Assembly (NCBI RefSeq): GCF_016522065.1 | Contig: NZ_JAEHFV010000005.1 | Location: 62,001 to 126,000 of the forward strand | Source of the DNA: Flavobacterium agrisoli | Lineage (GTDB): Bacteria > Bacteroidota > Bacteroidia > Flavobacteriales > Flavobacteriaceae | Reading direction: 5' to 3' | Length of the DNA stretch: 64,000 nt | Shown here: piece after piece, positions 7,224 to 15,152 of the stretch | How the letters are laid out: each line of letters starts with the position of its first letter | Numbering within the stretch: the first letter of the stretch is position 1 | The notes under the pieces: model-generated | Told to the model about the DNA's origin: nothing | Database searches by the model: none | What the model saw: only the letters and a program-made list of their open reading frames with translations | Translations under genes and position numbers: made by a program

Positions 7224-8161
7224 GCTTTTACAGTTTTAAAATTCAACACAAAATAACTCCCAATTACTACCGGAATGACCACATTTAAAAACCACATTAG
7301 GGTACTAATAAAAATGACAATCCATTCGTTAACGCCTAATAAACCAAAGAAAAATAACGAAACACTTCCTTTTACAGCAAAATCTAAAAACTGAAAAGTG
7401 GGCAACGACGATGCTAAAAAATAGACTGAAGTGATAGCTGCCATTAAAGTTAAATAAGGCAAATCCACATCAAATGCAACAAATAAAAAATAGTACTGGT
7501 GTGAGAAAACCAAATAGCGACAAATGCCTAAAACAATATTTTTGCGATGAATTGATTTTGGTATTTCATTGATTTTATGTAACAGTTTTTCAATGGAATA
7601 CCCTTTTATAGTTATTCTTTTTACACTAAATAAAATCACAATTAAAATGAGTACTCCTAAAAACAACAAACCAATATTTTTTGTTGTCATCACCGGATGC
7701 AATACATTAAAGTACAACAATCCAAAAATCCCGAAGAGGATGGTTAAAACCATCTGAATTCCGTTGCAAATTAAATTTAAAAAGACAATTTTTTTAGTTT
7801 CCTTTTTTTCAAAATAAAATGCCTTTCCGGCGTATTCACCTATTCCGTTGGGTGTAAAAAGTCCGGCAGTTAAAGCGGCAAGCACTTGTTTGGTAGCTTC
7901 AAAAAGTGAAATTTTCCGAACCACTTGCGCCAAATTTTGCCATTTTAAAATTTCTAAAAAACGATTGACAACACTAAAATAGAGGATAAATAGAATTCCA
8001 AAAACGGACTGATTTTTATTGAAAATTAGCAAAAACTTATCCCATTCCAGTTTTTCATTTGAAACCAATTGCTGGTAAATAAAATAAAAAGCGCCACCAA
8101 CTATGAAAAGTTTAATTACAAGAACAAGGAAATGCTTAGCTTTGTCGGGTATTGAAATCAT
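7220..8161 (-). CDS. Lysylphosphatidylglycerol synthase TM-region / UPF0104 family membrane protein
   Basis: A 313-residue polytopic protein with about eight membrane segments. It has family-like motifs including a Gly/Asn-rich stretch (LTAGLFTPNGIGEYAGKA) that matches the conserved region of the MprF N-terminal flippase-like domain. It lacks the soluble lysyl-transferase domain of true MprF, so it is more likely a lipid-linked substrate flippase or accessory protein. Its stop overlaps the start of the following glycosyltransferase by 4 bases (ATGA), a strong sign of joint function. Substrate unknown. Confidence 0.82.
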   Translation of the reverse strand: MISIPDKAKHFLVLVIKLFIVGGAFYFIYQQLVSNEKLEWDKFLLIFNKNQSVFGILFILYFSVVNRFLEILKWQNLAQVVRKISLFEATKQVLAALTAGLFTPNGIGEYAGKAFYFEKKETKKIVFLNLICNGIQMVLTILFGIFGLLYFNVLHPVMTTKNIGLLFLGVLILIVILFSVKRITIKGYSIEKLLHKINEIPKSIHRKNIVLGICRYLVFSHQYYFLFVAFDVDLPYLTLMAAITSVYFLASSLPTFQFLDFAVKGSVSLFFFGLLGVNEWIVIFISTLMWFLNVVIPVVIGSYFVLNFKTVKA

Positions 8162-8215
8162 TGTTGCAAAGAAACAAAACTTTGAACTTTGAACTTTAAA
8201 TTTTAAGTAAATCTT

Positions 8216-8767
8216 TTGGTAAACGAGCGCATCATATTAGGTATTGACCCCGGAACCACAATTATGGGTTTTGGATTGATTAAAGTCATCAATAAAAAAA
8301 TGGAGTTTTTGCAATTGAATGAATTGCAATTATCCAAATACGACAATCATTATCAAAAGCTAAAAATCATTTTTGAGCGTACCATTGAATTGATTGAAAC
8401 GCATCATCCGGATGAAATTGCCATTGAAGCGCCTTTTTTTGGAAAGAATGTACAATCCATGTTAAAGTTAGGAAGAGCACAAGGAGTGGCAATGGCGGCG
8501 GGACTTTCGCGCGGAATTCCAATTACAGAATACGAACCAAAAAAAATAAAAATGGCGATTACCGGAAACGGAAATGCCAGCAAAGAGCAAGTTGCCAAAA
8601 TGCTCCAACAACTTTTAGGTTTAAAAGAGTTACCTAAAAACCTGGATTCGACCGATGGTTTGGCAGCAGCGGTTTGTCATTTTTTTAATTCTGGAAAAGT
8701 CATAGCCGGAAAAAGTTATTCGGGTTGGGATGCTTTTGTGAAACAAAATGAAGATAAAATTAGATAA
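8216..8767 (+). CDS. ruvC: Holliday junction resolvase RuvC
   Basis: Crossover junction endonuclease that cuts Holliday junctions with RuvAB. The protein has 183 residues, the normal length. The acidic catalytic residues are visible: Asp11 in GIDPGTT, Glu71 in AIEAPFFGKN, and Asp144/Asp147 in LDSTDGLAAA. The start is a TTG at 8216, since an in-frame stop lies at 8204 and no ATG is available before the GIDPG motif. hemW follows 85 bases downstream, across a repeat-rich gap. Confidence 0.96.
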   Translation: MVNERIILGIDPGTTIMGFGLIKVINKKMEFLQLNELQLSKYDNHYQKLKIIFERTIELIETHHPDEIAIEAPFFGKNVQSMLKLGRAQGVAMAAGLSRGIPITEYEPKKIKMAITGNGNASKEQVAKMLQQLLGLKELPKNLDSTDGLAAAVCHFFNSGKVIAGKSYSGWDAFVKQNEDKIR

Positions 8768-8847
8768 TTTGAAAATGAGCCAATTTGAAAATGTAATTTA
8801 GCTTGGCGATTTATTTCCAAATTTTCAAATTAATTAATTTTCAAATT
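8766..8847. repeat. Paired direct and inverted AATTTGAAAAT repeats
   Basis: AATTTGAAAAT occurs twice on the plus strand (8766-8776, overlapping the end of ruvC, and 8782-8792). Its reverse complement ATTTTCAAATT also occurs twice (8821-8831 and 8837-8847), just before hemW. The transcript can fold into one long or two nested A/T-rich hairpins around a short central segment. Confidence 0.7.
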
Positions 8848-8852
8848 ATAAA

Positions 8853-9980
8853 ATGTCTGGCATCTACATCCATATTCCCTTTTGCAAACAGGCTTGCCAT
8901 TATTGCGACTTTCATTTTTCGACTTCAATGAAAAAGAAAGACGAAATGGTTTTGGCTTTAGCCAAAGAAATTGCCATGCGAAAAAACGAATTCATCAACG
9001 AAACTGTTGAAACCATTTATTTTGGCGGCGGAACGCCTTCGGTATTGACAAATGACGAAATCAACTTTTTACTTTCAGAAGTTTACAAAAATTACAAAGT
9101 TGTCGAACATCCTGAAATTACTTTGGAAGCGAATCCTGATGATTTGTCTTCAGACCGAATTTCAGAACTGTCTAACACTTTAATAAATAGATTGAGTATC
9201 GGAATTCAGTCTTTTTTTGAAGATGATTTGCAACTGATGAATCGAGCACATAATGCAGATGAAGCCAAAAAATGTTTGGAAACGGCAACAAAATATTTTG
9301 ATAATGTCTCGATCGATTTGATTTATGGTATTCCCGGGATGAGCAATGAGAAATGGCAACAAAATATTCAAACGGCTTTAGATTTTGGGATTCCGCACAT
9401 TTCGAGTTACGCTTTGACTGTGGAGCCCAAAACGGCTTTAAAAAAACTCATTCAAACCGGAAAAATTGCTCAGCCTAAAGACGAAGTTGCCGAAGCGCAT
9501 TTTATGATTTTGGTTGATACGCTTCAGAAAAATGGGTTTATTCATTACGAATTATCCAATTTTGGAAAATCTGATTATTTTTCAAAGAACAATTCGGCGT
9601 ATTGGTTGGGTAAAAAATACATGGGTATTGGTCCTTCGGCACACAGTTATAACGGCATTTCACGAAGTTGGAATGTGGCAAATAATAGCTTGTATTTAAA
9701 AACTATTGAAAAAAAGGAATTGCCAAGCGAAGTAGAAGTATTAACTGTTGAAGACCGTTACAATGAATATATCATGACCGGATTAAGAACCATTTGGGGC
9801 GTTTCTTTGGAAAGAATTGCATCCGAATTTGGTGTAACTTATCTGGAATACCTTCAAAAACAAGCCCAAAAATTCTTAGAGGATGAATTACTTTTCATCG
9901 AAAACAACATTCTAAAACCTACTTTGAAAGGAAAATTTTTGACAGATGGAATTGCTAGTGATTTGTTTATCCTGAATTAA
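8853..9980 (+). CDS. hemW: HemW-type radical SAM protein (heme chaperone-like)
   Basis: A 375-residue radical SAM protein. The cluster-binding cysteines are Cys11, Cys15 and Cys18 (PFCKQACHYCDF), followed by the SAM-binding motif YFGGGTPSVL and the family signature IGIQSF. The C-terminal HemN-like domain is present (about 290-370). The size and the very short N terminus before the first cysteine match HemW rather than the longer coproporphyrinogen dehydrogenase HemN. HemW binds heme and probably passes it to respiratory enzymes. Public annotations often call it oxygen-independent coproporphyrinogen III oxidase; that is the alternative name. Confidence 0.92.
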   Translation: MSGIYIHIPFCKQACHYCDFHFSTSMKKKDEMVLALAKEIAMRKNEFINETVETIYFGGGTPSVLTNDEINFLLSEVYKNYKVVEHPEITLEANPDDLSSDRISELSNTLINRLSIGIQSFFEDDLQLMNRAHNADEAKKCLETATKYFDNVSIDLIYGIPGMSNEKWQQNIQTALDFGIPHISSYALTVEPKTALKKLIQTGKIAQPKDEVAEAHFMILVDTLQKNGFIHYELSNFGKSDYFSKNNSAYWLGKKYMGIGPSAHSYNGISRSWNVANNSLYLKTIEKKELPSEVEVLTVEDRYNEYIMTGLRTIWGVSLERIASEFGVTYLEYLQKQAQKFLEDELLFIENNILKPTLKGKFLTDGIASDLFILN

Positions 9981-10031
9981 TTTCAGGATCTTTTTATTAA
10001 CTTCGGATTCAATTCGTTAAAAATCTAAACT

Positions 10032-10268
10032 ATGTCAAATGGGTTCGTGTATATCTTGACTAATAAAAATCGAACTGTTTTGTATGTTGGTGCAACAAAA
10101 GATTTAAAACAACGCATTGAGCAACATGGTAACGGTAAAGGTGCTGTTTTTACCAAAAATTATAATGCGACAATTTTAATTTATTTTGAAGAGTTTGATT
10201 GCTATTCAGAGGCTTTTAAAAGAGAGAAACAACTAAAAAATTGGCATCGCAATTGGAAATTGAATTGA
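10032..10268 (+). CDS. GIY-YIG nuclease family protein, apparently shortened by an in-frame TGA
   Basis: A 78-residue UvrC-like endonuclease domain. The GIY-YIG core appears as VYI (6-8) and YVG (18-20), with Arg28 in LKQRIEQH and a catalytic-type Glu65 in AFKREKQLKNW. The frame stops at TGA 10266-10268, just after NWKLN. The same frame then stays open for 15 more codons to TAA at 10314-10316, reading a tail with NPELKDLYL, which matches the usual end of these proteins. The catalytic core is intact, so the protein may still work. The TGA looks like a recent nonsense change. Function in the family is uncertain (small YhbQ/UPF0213-type proteins). Confidence 0.8.
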   Translation: MSNGFVYILTNKNRTVLYVGATKDLKQRIEQHGNGKGAVFTKNYNATILIYFEEFDCYSEAFKREKQLKNWHRNWKLN

Positions 10269-10394
10269 ATTAAAATAAAAAATCCAGAATTAAAAGATTT
10301 ATATTTGAGTATATAAATGTATCTCATACTAGTTCTTTTAAACAATCTTTAAGAAGAAACCTAATGTTGAAATGCGGAAATAAATTCAGCATAA

Positions 10395-11159
10395 ATGAAA
10401 GCAAAAATCAATAACTTCGAAATCGACTTATCAAAACCCATTGACATTTCGATTCCTTTAACCAATACTGATGAAAACCCAATTGCGTGGTATCTTGAAA
10501 AACCTACTATTGAACCAGTAGTTTTTGGGGATTGGATTGGAAAAGTTTCAGAAGGAAAATCAGCTACGAATTTTAATAATATCTTTTTCAATCCGCATGG
10601 TCACGGCACGCACACGGAATGTTTAGGACATATTACACATGATTTTTATAGTGTCAATCAAGCGTTACAAACCTTTTTTTTTACAGCTGAATTGATTTCA
10701 ATTCAACCCGAAATTCAAGGTGAAGATTTGGTTATTACTAAAAATCAAATTGAAAATGCGTTGAGTAGCAAAACACCCGAAGCATTAGTTATAAGAACAT
10801 TGCCGAATCAATTGGCAAAAAAGTCTAGAAAATATTCCCATACCAATCCGCCGTATTTGTTAGAAGAAACTGCAATTTTTATTCGAGAACTCGGAATCCA
10901 ACATTTATTGATAGATTTACCGAGTGTAGATCGGGAACATGATGAAGGGAAATTGCTCGCACACAAAGCGTTTTGGAATGTGAAAAATACTCAAAAAGTC
11001 AATGATGATGCCCGTTTTAAAGCTACTATTACCGAAATGATTTTTGTTCCTTCAGAAATTCCCGACGGAACGTATTTGCTCAATTTACAAATTGCCACTT
11101 TCGAAAACGATGCCAGTCCGAGCAAGCCTATTTTGTATGAAATAAAACAATGCATTTAA
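10395..11159 (+). CDS. Cyclase family (kynurenine formamidase-like) metal-dependent hydrolase
   Basis: A 254-residue protein with the metal-binding signature of the cyclase family as HGTHTECLGH (residues 70-79). The canonical form is HGTHxDxxxH; here Glu75 stands in for the Asp. The DIDLSIPL-like N terminus (PIDISIPL) also fits. Family members hydrolyse amides or close rings, the best known being N-formylkynurenine formamidase. The 254 residues exceed the typical 210 or so of bacterial KynB, and no tryptophan-degradation genes are nearby, so the substrate is open. The last 10 bases overlap the next gene. Confidence 0.85.
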   Translation: MKAKINNFEIDLSKPIDISIPLTNTDENPIAWYLEKPTIEPVVFGDWIGKVSEGKSATNFNNIFFNPHGHGTHTECLGHITHDFYSVNQALQTFFFTAELISIQPEIQGEDLVITKNQIENALSSKTPEALVIRTLPNQLAKKSRKYSHTNPPYLLEETAIFIRELGIQHLLIDLPSVDREHDEGKLLAHKAFWNVKNTQKVNDDARFKATITEMIFVPSEIPDGTYLLNLQIATFENDASPSKPILYEIKQCI

Positions 11160-12226
11160 AGAACGGTATCATGGGATTTGAAGAAAATAGGAAATTCAAT
11201 TTAAAGCGTTTTCAGCTTAAAAAAACAGTCTTTTTCTGGTTTTTTATTTTCTGTCATTTTATTTTTCATGGCCAACAAAAAGAAAAAGACACTACTCATT
11301 TTGTGTTTTATCCCGACAAAATCATGGTGAGGGCCAATCTAAATACCCAAACCGATGCCCATATTTTAAACAACAAATCGGGCGATAATTTGTATTTGCA
11401 AACCAACAACAGCTACAAACTTTTTTTAGCAGTTGATTATAAATTTATCGGTTTTACATATGGTTTTTATCCCAAATTTATTGGAGGAAATAAAGATGAA
11501 AACACAAAAGGTAAATCTAAATTTTCGGAATATAATTTTCGTTTTTTTCTTGGACAATGGCTTCAAACTGTGGAATACAGTAAGATTAAAGGGTATTATG
11601 TCGAAAATTCTACTGATTTTTTTCCAGGACTCGACCCCGACCATCAAGGCTATATTGTCTTTCCGGATTTCAAAACCCAACGATATGGCATGTCAACATC
11701 CTATATTTTCAACAAAAATTTTTCGCTAAAAAGTATTACTTCTTTTACCGAATGGCAAAAGAAAAGCGCCGGAAGTTTTATCCCGACAATATTATATGCC
11801 TACAAAAAACTTTCTTTTAGTACCGATATACTCGAAAGTTCTCAAAATGAATACGATATTGCTATTGGACAGGGTTATTTTTATAATTTTATAATCAAAA
11901 ACAGGTTTTATGTAGCGCCCAATCTGACTGTTTTAGGAGGAATAAAATTCACCAATTCAAAATCAAACGAAGAAAATGTGATCACAACCGAGAAAAAGAA
12001 TTATTGGGCTACAGCTTTAAAAGGAGGCTTGAAAATAGGATACAATTCAGAAAAAATACTCTGCGGATTGAGCTTTAATTTTGATGCCACTTCATATAAA
12101 GAAAACAAAACCGAAACAATTTCCAATGACAACTTCTACGGCCTTTTGTATTTTGGCTACCGATTTGATGCTCCGAAATTCATAGCCAAACCTGTTGAAA
12201 ATATCGAAAATAAAATCAACTTTTAA
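11150..12226 (+). CDS. DUF4421-like outer-membrane protein
   Basis: A 358-residue protein with a hydrophobic N-terminal segment (about residues 26-42, ending HGQQ) that probably serves as a signal peptide. Alternating beta-strand patterns run through the rest (for example RFFLGQWLQTVEYSKIKGYY), ending in repeated aromatic strands. It resembles the Bacteroidota DUF4421 family, whose members look like small beta-barrels and have no established function. The start overlaps the cyclase gene by 10 bases. A second ATG at 11171 would shorten the N terminus by seven residues and also suits the signal peptide. Confidence 0.7.
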   Translation: MHLKNGIMGFEENRKFNLKRFQLKKTVFFWFFIFCHFIFHGQQKEKDTTHFVFYPDKIMVRANLNTQTDAHILNNKSGDNLYLQTNNSYKLFLAVDYKFIGFTYGFYPKFIGGNKDENTKGKSKFSEYNFRFFLGQWLQTVEYSKIKGYYVENSTDFFPGLDPDHQGYIVFPDFKTQRYGMSTSYIFNKNFSLKSITSFTEWQKKSAGSFIPTILYAYKKLSFSTDILESSQNEYDIAIGQGYFYNFIIKNRFYVAPNLTVLGGIKFTNSKSNEENVITTEKKNYWATALKGGLKIGYNSEKILCGLSFNFDATSYKENKTETISNDNFYGLLYFGYRFDAPKFIAKPVENIENKINF

Positions 12227-12237
12227 ACAGAATCATA

Positions 12238-12825
12238 ATGAAAAAAACAGTGCTATTTTTAAGCCTTTCTTTGGCTTTTTTGATTTCATGCAACGACAAA
12301 AAACAAACAACCGAATCGATTGAAAAAACTGAACAAACCCTAACAGACACGACAGCAGTTCAAAAAACAGTGACCGTAAAAACTGACTCGACCGAGCAAA
12401 AATTAATTGCTTTTTTAAAAGACGATTATCTTAAAAACGATTATGATATTTTGATGGAACAAGATCATTCATTTCAATATGAAACAGTCGATTTAAATGG
12501 TGATGCTATTCCAGAAACTTTCATCCGATTTTCATCGCCTTATTTTTGTGGAAGTGGGGGTTGCACTTTTTTATTGTTAGATGCTGATATGAAATTGATT
12601 AATTCGTTTTCTGTTTCAGATGGGCCATTTTATATAACGAAAGAAATTCAAAACGGTTGGCCGGTTTTAAATATAACTTCGGGGAATGCATTGCGTATAG
12701 TGGTTTTTAATGGTAAAAAGTATCCGTCAAACCCTTCGGTTTTACCTAAAGTAACAACGGCTCCAACTGATGCTCAGGTAATTTTTGACAAACCATTTGC
12801 CGAAAGCAAAACTGTAAATTTTTAA
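12238..12825 (+). CDS. Putative lipoprotein of unknown function
   Basis: A 195-residue protein with a lipoprotein signal (hydrophobic residues 5-16, lipobox LISC, Cys18) followed by NDKK, which resembles the charged export signal of surface lipoproteins in Bacteroidota. A Thr/Glu-rich spacer (about 20-60) leads to a folded domain with a conserved-looking YFCGSGGCTFLLLD segment carrying two cysteines, a pattern seen in small secreted proteins of unknown function. It starts 11 bases after the DUF4421 gene and ends 6 bases before the MmcQ/YjbR gene, so all three probably form one transcript. Confidence 0.75.
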   Translation: MKKTVLFLSLSLAFLISCNDKKQTTESIEKTEQTLTDTTAVQKTVTVKTDSTEQKLIAFLKDDYLKNDYDILMEQDHSFQYETVDLNGDAIPETFIRFSSPYFCGSGGCTFLLLDADMKLINSFSVSDGPFYITKEIQNGWPVLNITSGNALRIVVFNGKKYPSNPSVLPKVTTAPTDAQVIFDKPFAESKTVNF

Positions 12826-12831
12826 AAAAAC

Positions 12832-13197
12832 ATGAACTTAGAAACCTATTACGAATACTGCTTGTCTAAAAAAGGAGTCACAGAACATTTCCCTTTTGAC
12901 CAAAATACATTAGTTTTTAAAGTAGGCGAAAAGATGTTTGCGCTTTCGTCTTTGTCGCAATGGGAAAACGGAAATCCATCAGTGAATTTAAAATGCGATC
13001 CAGAACGTTCGGCCGAATTGCGAGCAGCGTTTGAGGCTGTTGAACCGGGATACCACATGAGTAAAGTGCATTGGAATACCGTTAGTATCAATAAAGATGT
13101 ACCTGATATTTTAGTCAAAGAACTTGTGGACCATTCGTATAATTTAATTTTTAAAAGTTTGCCTAAGAAAATTCAAAGCGAAATCAATGAAATTTAA
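12832..13197 (+). CDS. MmcQ/YjbR family protein
   Basis: A 121-residue cytoplasmic protein matching the MmcQ/YjbR fold: an N-terminal YYEYCLSKKGVTEHFPF motif, a central strand-rich part with VFKVGEKMFAL and NLKCDPE, and a C-terminal GYHMSKVHWNTV segment followed by a DHSYNLI helix. The fold resembles the DNA-binding domain of CyaY-like/YjbR proteins, but no defined cellular role is established. It is the normal full length for the family. It starts 6 bases after the preceding lipoprotein gene. Confidence 0.88.
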   Translation: MNLETYYEYCLSKKGVTEHFPFDQNTLVFKVGEKMFALSSLSQWENGNPSVNLKCDPERSAELRAAFEAVEPGYHMSKVHWNTVSINKDVPDILVKELVDHSYNLIFKSLPKKIQSEINEI

Positions 13198-13272
13198 AAT
13201 TAGGCATTACATTTGTTTATAAAAGCAAAAAAGAAACCTCTGTTACTGGGGAACTTAGCAAACTGAAAAAAC

Positions 13273-13953
13273 ATGAAAGAACAATTTAAAAAATTCTTAA
13301 ACGAAGAACAAGATCCAAAAGCTATTGAAAAAATCACTTCAAAATTGAATGATTTATTGATGCGAAATGAGGAAATTGGCTATATAGCAGTTCAAAAAAA
13401 GCCAGCATTAACGGTTTTTCCAGATAGTATTGTAGTAACCAATAAACGTATTATTATTTGCAAACCAAAAAACTTAGGTTTGTCTATGGATTTTACAGAT
13501 TATACTTGGGATGATATTTCTGGAAGTTTTGTAAAAGAAAATATTTTAGGTTCTGAATTTACGTTTTCAACAAAAACAGATTTGTCTATCACAATAGATT
13601 ATATTCCTAAAATTCAAGCTAGAAAAATATACACTTTTGCAAAAGAACAATTGGATAACCTTAAAAATCCAACCACTGGAATTACACCAATAGAAGAACC
13701 CACAGTGGTGGATGCGTTTGTTGAAGAAATTGAAGAAGTAGAAACAGAAGAAGTTACTAATTTTGCCGAAATTATTCCCAATACACCTGTCCCAATGGAA
13801 CCTATAACGCCATTGGAAGAAATCAAAACAACAGAATTGTCTCAAGATGAATTGTTTGAAAAATTACAGAAATACAAAAAATTACTTGACAACGGTCTCA
13901 TTTTACAAGGTGAATACGATGCCTTGAAAAAAGAGATTTTGAGTAAAATGTAG
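13273..13953 (+). CDS. PH-domain protein with C-terminal SHOCT-type motif
   Basis: A 226-residue protein in three parts. An N-terminal bacterial PH-like domain (about residues 35-140) has ALTVFPDSIVVTNKRIIICKP, a pattern common in these domains. A Glu/Val-rich acidic linker (about 145-190) follows. The C-terminal short segment (about 193-226, ending LLDNGLILQGEYDALKKEIL) matches the SHOCT motif, a short helical element found at the ends of many bacterial proteins. There is no signal peptide, so it is probably cytoplasmic. Function unknown. It sits directly upstream of the accessory cassette at 14114 but is separated from it by a 160-base gap with its own promoter. Confidence 0.8.
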   Translation: MKEQFKKFLNEEQDPKAIEKITSKLNDLLMRNEEIGYIAVQKKPALTVFPDSIVVTNKRIIICKPKNLGLSMDFTDYTWDDISGSFVKENILGSEFTFSTKTDLSITIDYIPKIQARKIYTFAKEQLDNLKNPTTGITPIEEPTVVDAFVEEIEEVETEEVTNFAEIIPNTPVPMEPITPLEEIKTTELSQDELFEKLQKYKKLLDNGLILQGEYDALKKEILSKM

Positions 13954-14001
13954 TGTTTTTAGAAAATAGAAGTAATATATATCATTGCTTTAAAATTAAC
14001 A

Positions 14002-14030
14002 TTTGTTAAAATCGAGATATTTTACTTTTG
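14002..14030 (+). promoter_or_regulatory. Promoter of the three-gene accessory cassette
   Basis: TTTG at 14002-14005 and TACTTTTG (a TAnnTTTG match) at 14023-14030 are spaced by 17 bases. This leaves a leader of about 80 bases before the ATG at 14114, in an otherwise gene-free gap. Confidence 0.55.
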
Positions 14031-14113
14031 TAATTGAATCGCTAGTTTGGCAATCAAAACAAATGAATTTTATATTTAATAGATATCTTAATAAAAAGAA
14101 TTAGATTTGTAAT

Positions 14114-14836
14114 ATGAAAAATGACATTCTTATGACATTACCAAAATCAATAAATCCATGTCCTATCGTGGATGCTTTATTTGAGATAAGATTTACTACT
14201 AAAATTCATCCTAGTGCAGTTTTTGGTATTGTTTATAATGCTCTTCAGCAAGACTTTCCTAAAGTTGAAAATTTGCCAGTTCTACAGTTGCCTGAGGCAG
14301 TTAGAACTACTGACCCAAATTTGAAATTTAAACCACATTACAGAATTTCAAATAATAAATTTGTTACGCAAATTGGCCCAGAAGTTATAACTATAAGCTC
14401 TTTTCCTAAATATCTTGGATGGACTCAATTTTCTAATCAAATACTAAGTATTCTTGATAGAATTGAAGAAGTAGGAATTGTTGATTCTGTTGAGAGAATA
14501 GGAATCAGATATATTAACTTCTTTGAAAATAATATTTTTAAAGATATTGATTTGAAAATTTGTATAGGCCAGAATGATATTGCATATAAAAACACTATTA
14601 TAAGGACAGAAATAGAACAGGTTTCTTTCAAAAGTTCATTACAAGTAGCAAACAATGTAAATCTTAATAATAGAGTTGGTTCAATTATTGACATTGACAC
14701 CTTTACAGAATCAAACTTAAATGATTTTTTTAAACAGAAATCTGAATTGATTTCTAAGGGACATTCTTTAGAAAAAGAACTTTTTTTTAGTTTGTTAAAA
14801 GTTGATTTTCTCAAAACTTTAAATCCAATTTATTAA
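14114..14836 (+). CDS. TIGR04255-type protein, first gene of an accessory cassette
   Basis: A 240-residue protein recognisable by its N-terminal PIVDALFEIRF motif, the central TISSFPKYLGW segment and the motif VERIGIRYINFF, which I associate with the TIGR04255 family. Proteins of this family are sporadically distributed and often sit in small variable gene sets; their biochemical role is not known to me. There is no signal peptide or membrane segment. The gene after it starts one base beyond its stop, so they are co-translated. The cassette has its own promoter and looks AT-richer than its neighbours. A second in-frame ATG (14132) is possible as the start. Confidence 0.75.
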   Translation: MKNDILMTLPKSINPCPIVDALFEIRFTTKIHPSAVFGIVYNALQQDFPKVENLPVLQLPEAVRTTDPNLKFKPHYRISNNKFVTQIGPEVITISSFPKYLGWTQFSNQILSILDRIEEVGIVDSVERIGIRYINFFENNIFKDIDLKICIGQNDIAYKNTIIRTEIEQVSFKSSLQVANNVNLNNRVGSIIDIDTFTESNLNDFFKQKSELISKGHSLEKELFFSLLKVDFLKTLNPIY

Positions 14837-14837
14837 C

Positions 14838-15152
14838 ATGTTGACAAAAACAAATACATCTTTATCAAATCTTGTTATTTTAGCAACTTTAAGTTCAAGC
14901 GTTGTTAATTTTAGTTATGAAATGGAAAGCTCCTTGACTCCTCAACTTGACACTAAAATTGAACATCATGTAAATATTGCGGATTGGAGAGATAACGCAT
15001 TTAATTCATCCTTTGATTACAGTTTACATAATGAAAATGATGAAAAAATAAACACTATCATCTCATTCACTAAAAATTTATTGGAAAACTCAACAGATAT
15101 TGAAAGTGAATTTGTAGATATTGTAAATGATAATTTCTGGGAACTGATATGA
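14838..15152 (+). CDS. Unknown small protein, second gene of the accessory cassette
   Basis: A 104-residue protein I do not recognise. It has a mildly hydrophobic Ser/Leu-rich stretch near the N terminus (about residues 8-25), too polar for a clear membrane segment, followed by an acidic, Asn/Asp-rich helical region. It begins one base after the stop of the TIGR04255 gene, and its last 4 bases overlap the start of the next gene (ATGA). This tight coupling on both sides argues that it is real despite its short length and that the three products act together. Confidence 0.65.
   Translation: MLTKTNTSLSNLVILATLSSSVVNFSYEMESSLTPQLDTKIEHHVNIADWRDNAFNSSFDYSLHNENDEKINTIISFTKNLLENSTDIESEFVDIVNDNFWELI

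Noticed and set aside
8170..8205. Repeated AACTTTGAACTTT before ruvC
   Set aside because: Short and AT-biased; two to three copies of a 9-mer at this composition do not support a functional call, and it does not match the promoter spacing.
11433..11729. A plus-strand frame of 98 residues inside the DUF4421 gene
   Set aside because: It lies wholly within a longer gene in another frame and shows no family pattern.
13273..13953. Inclusion of the PH/SHOCT gene in the accessory cassette
   Set aside because: It is separated by a 160-base gap with an independent promoter for the cassette, so I keep it outside; its SHOCT tail is common in ordinary genes.
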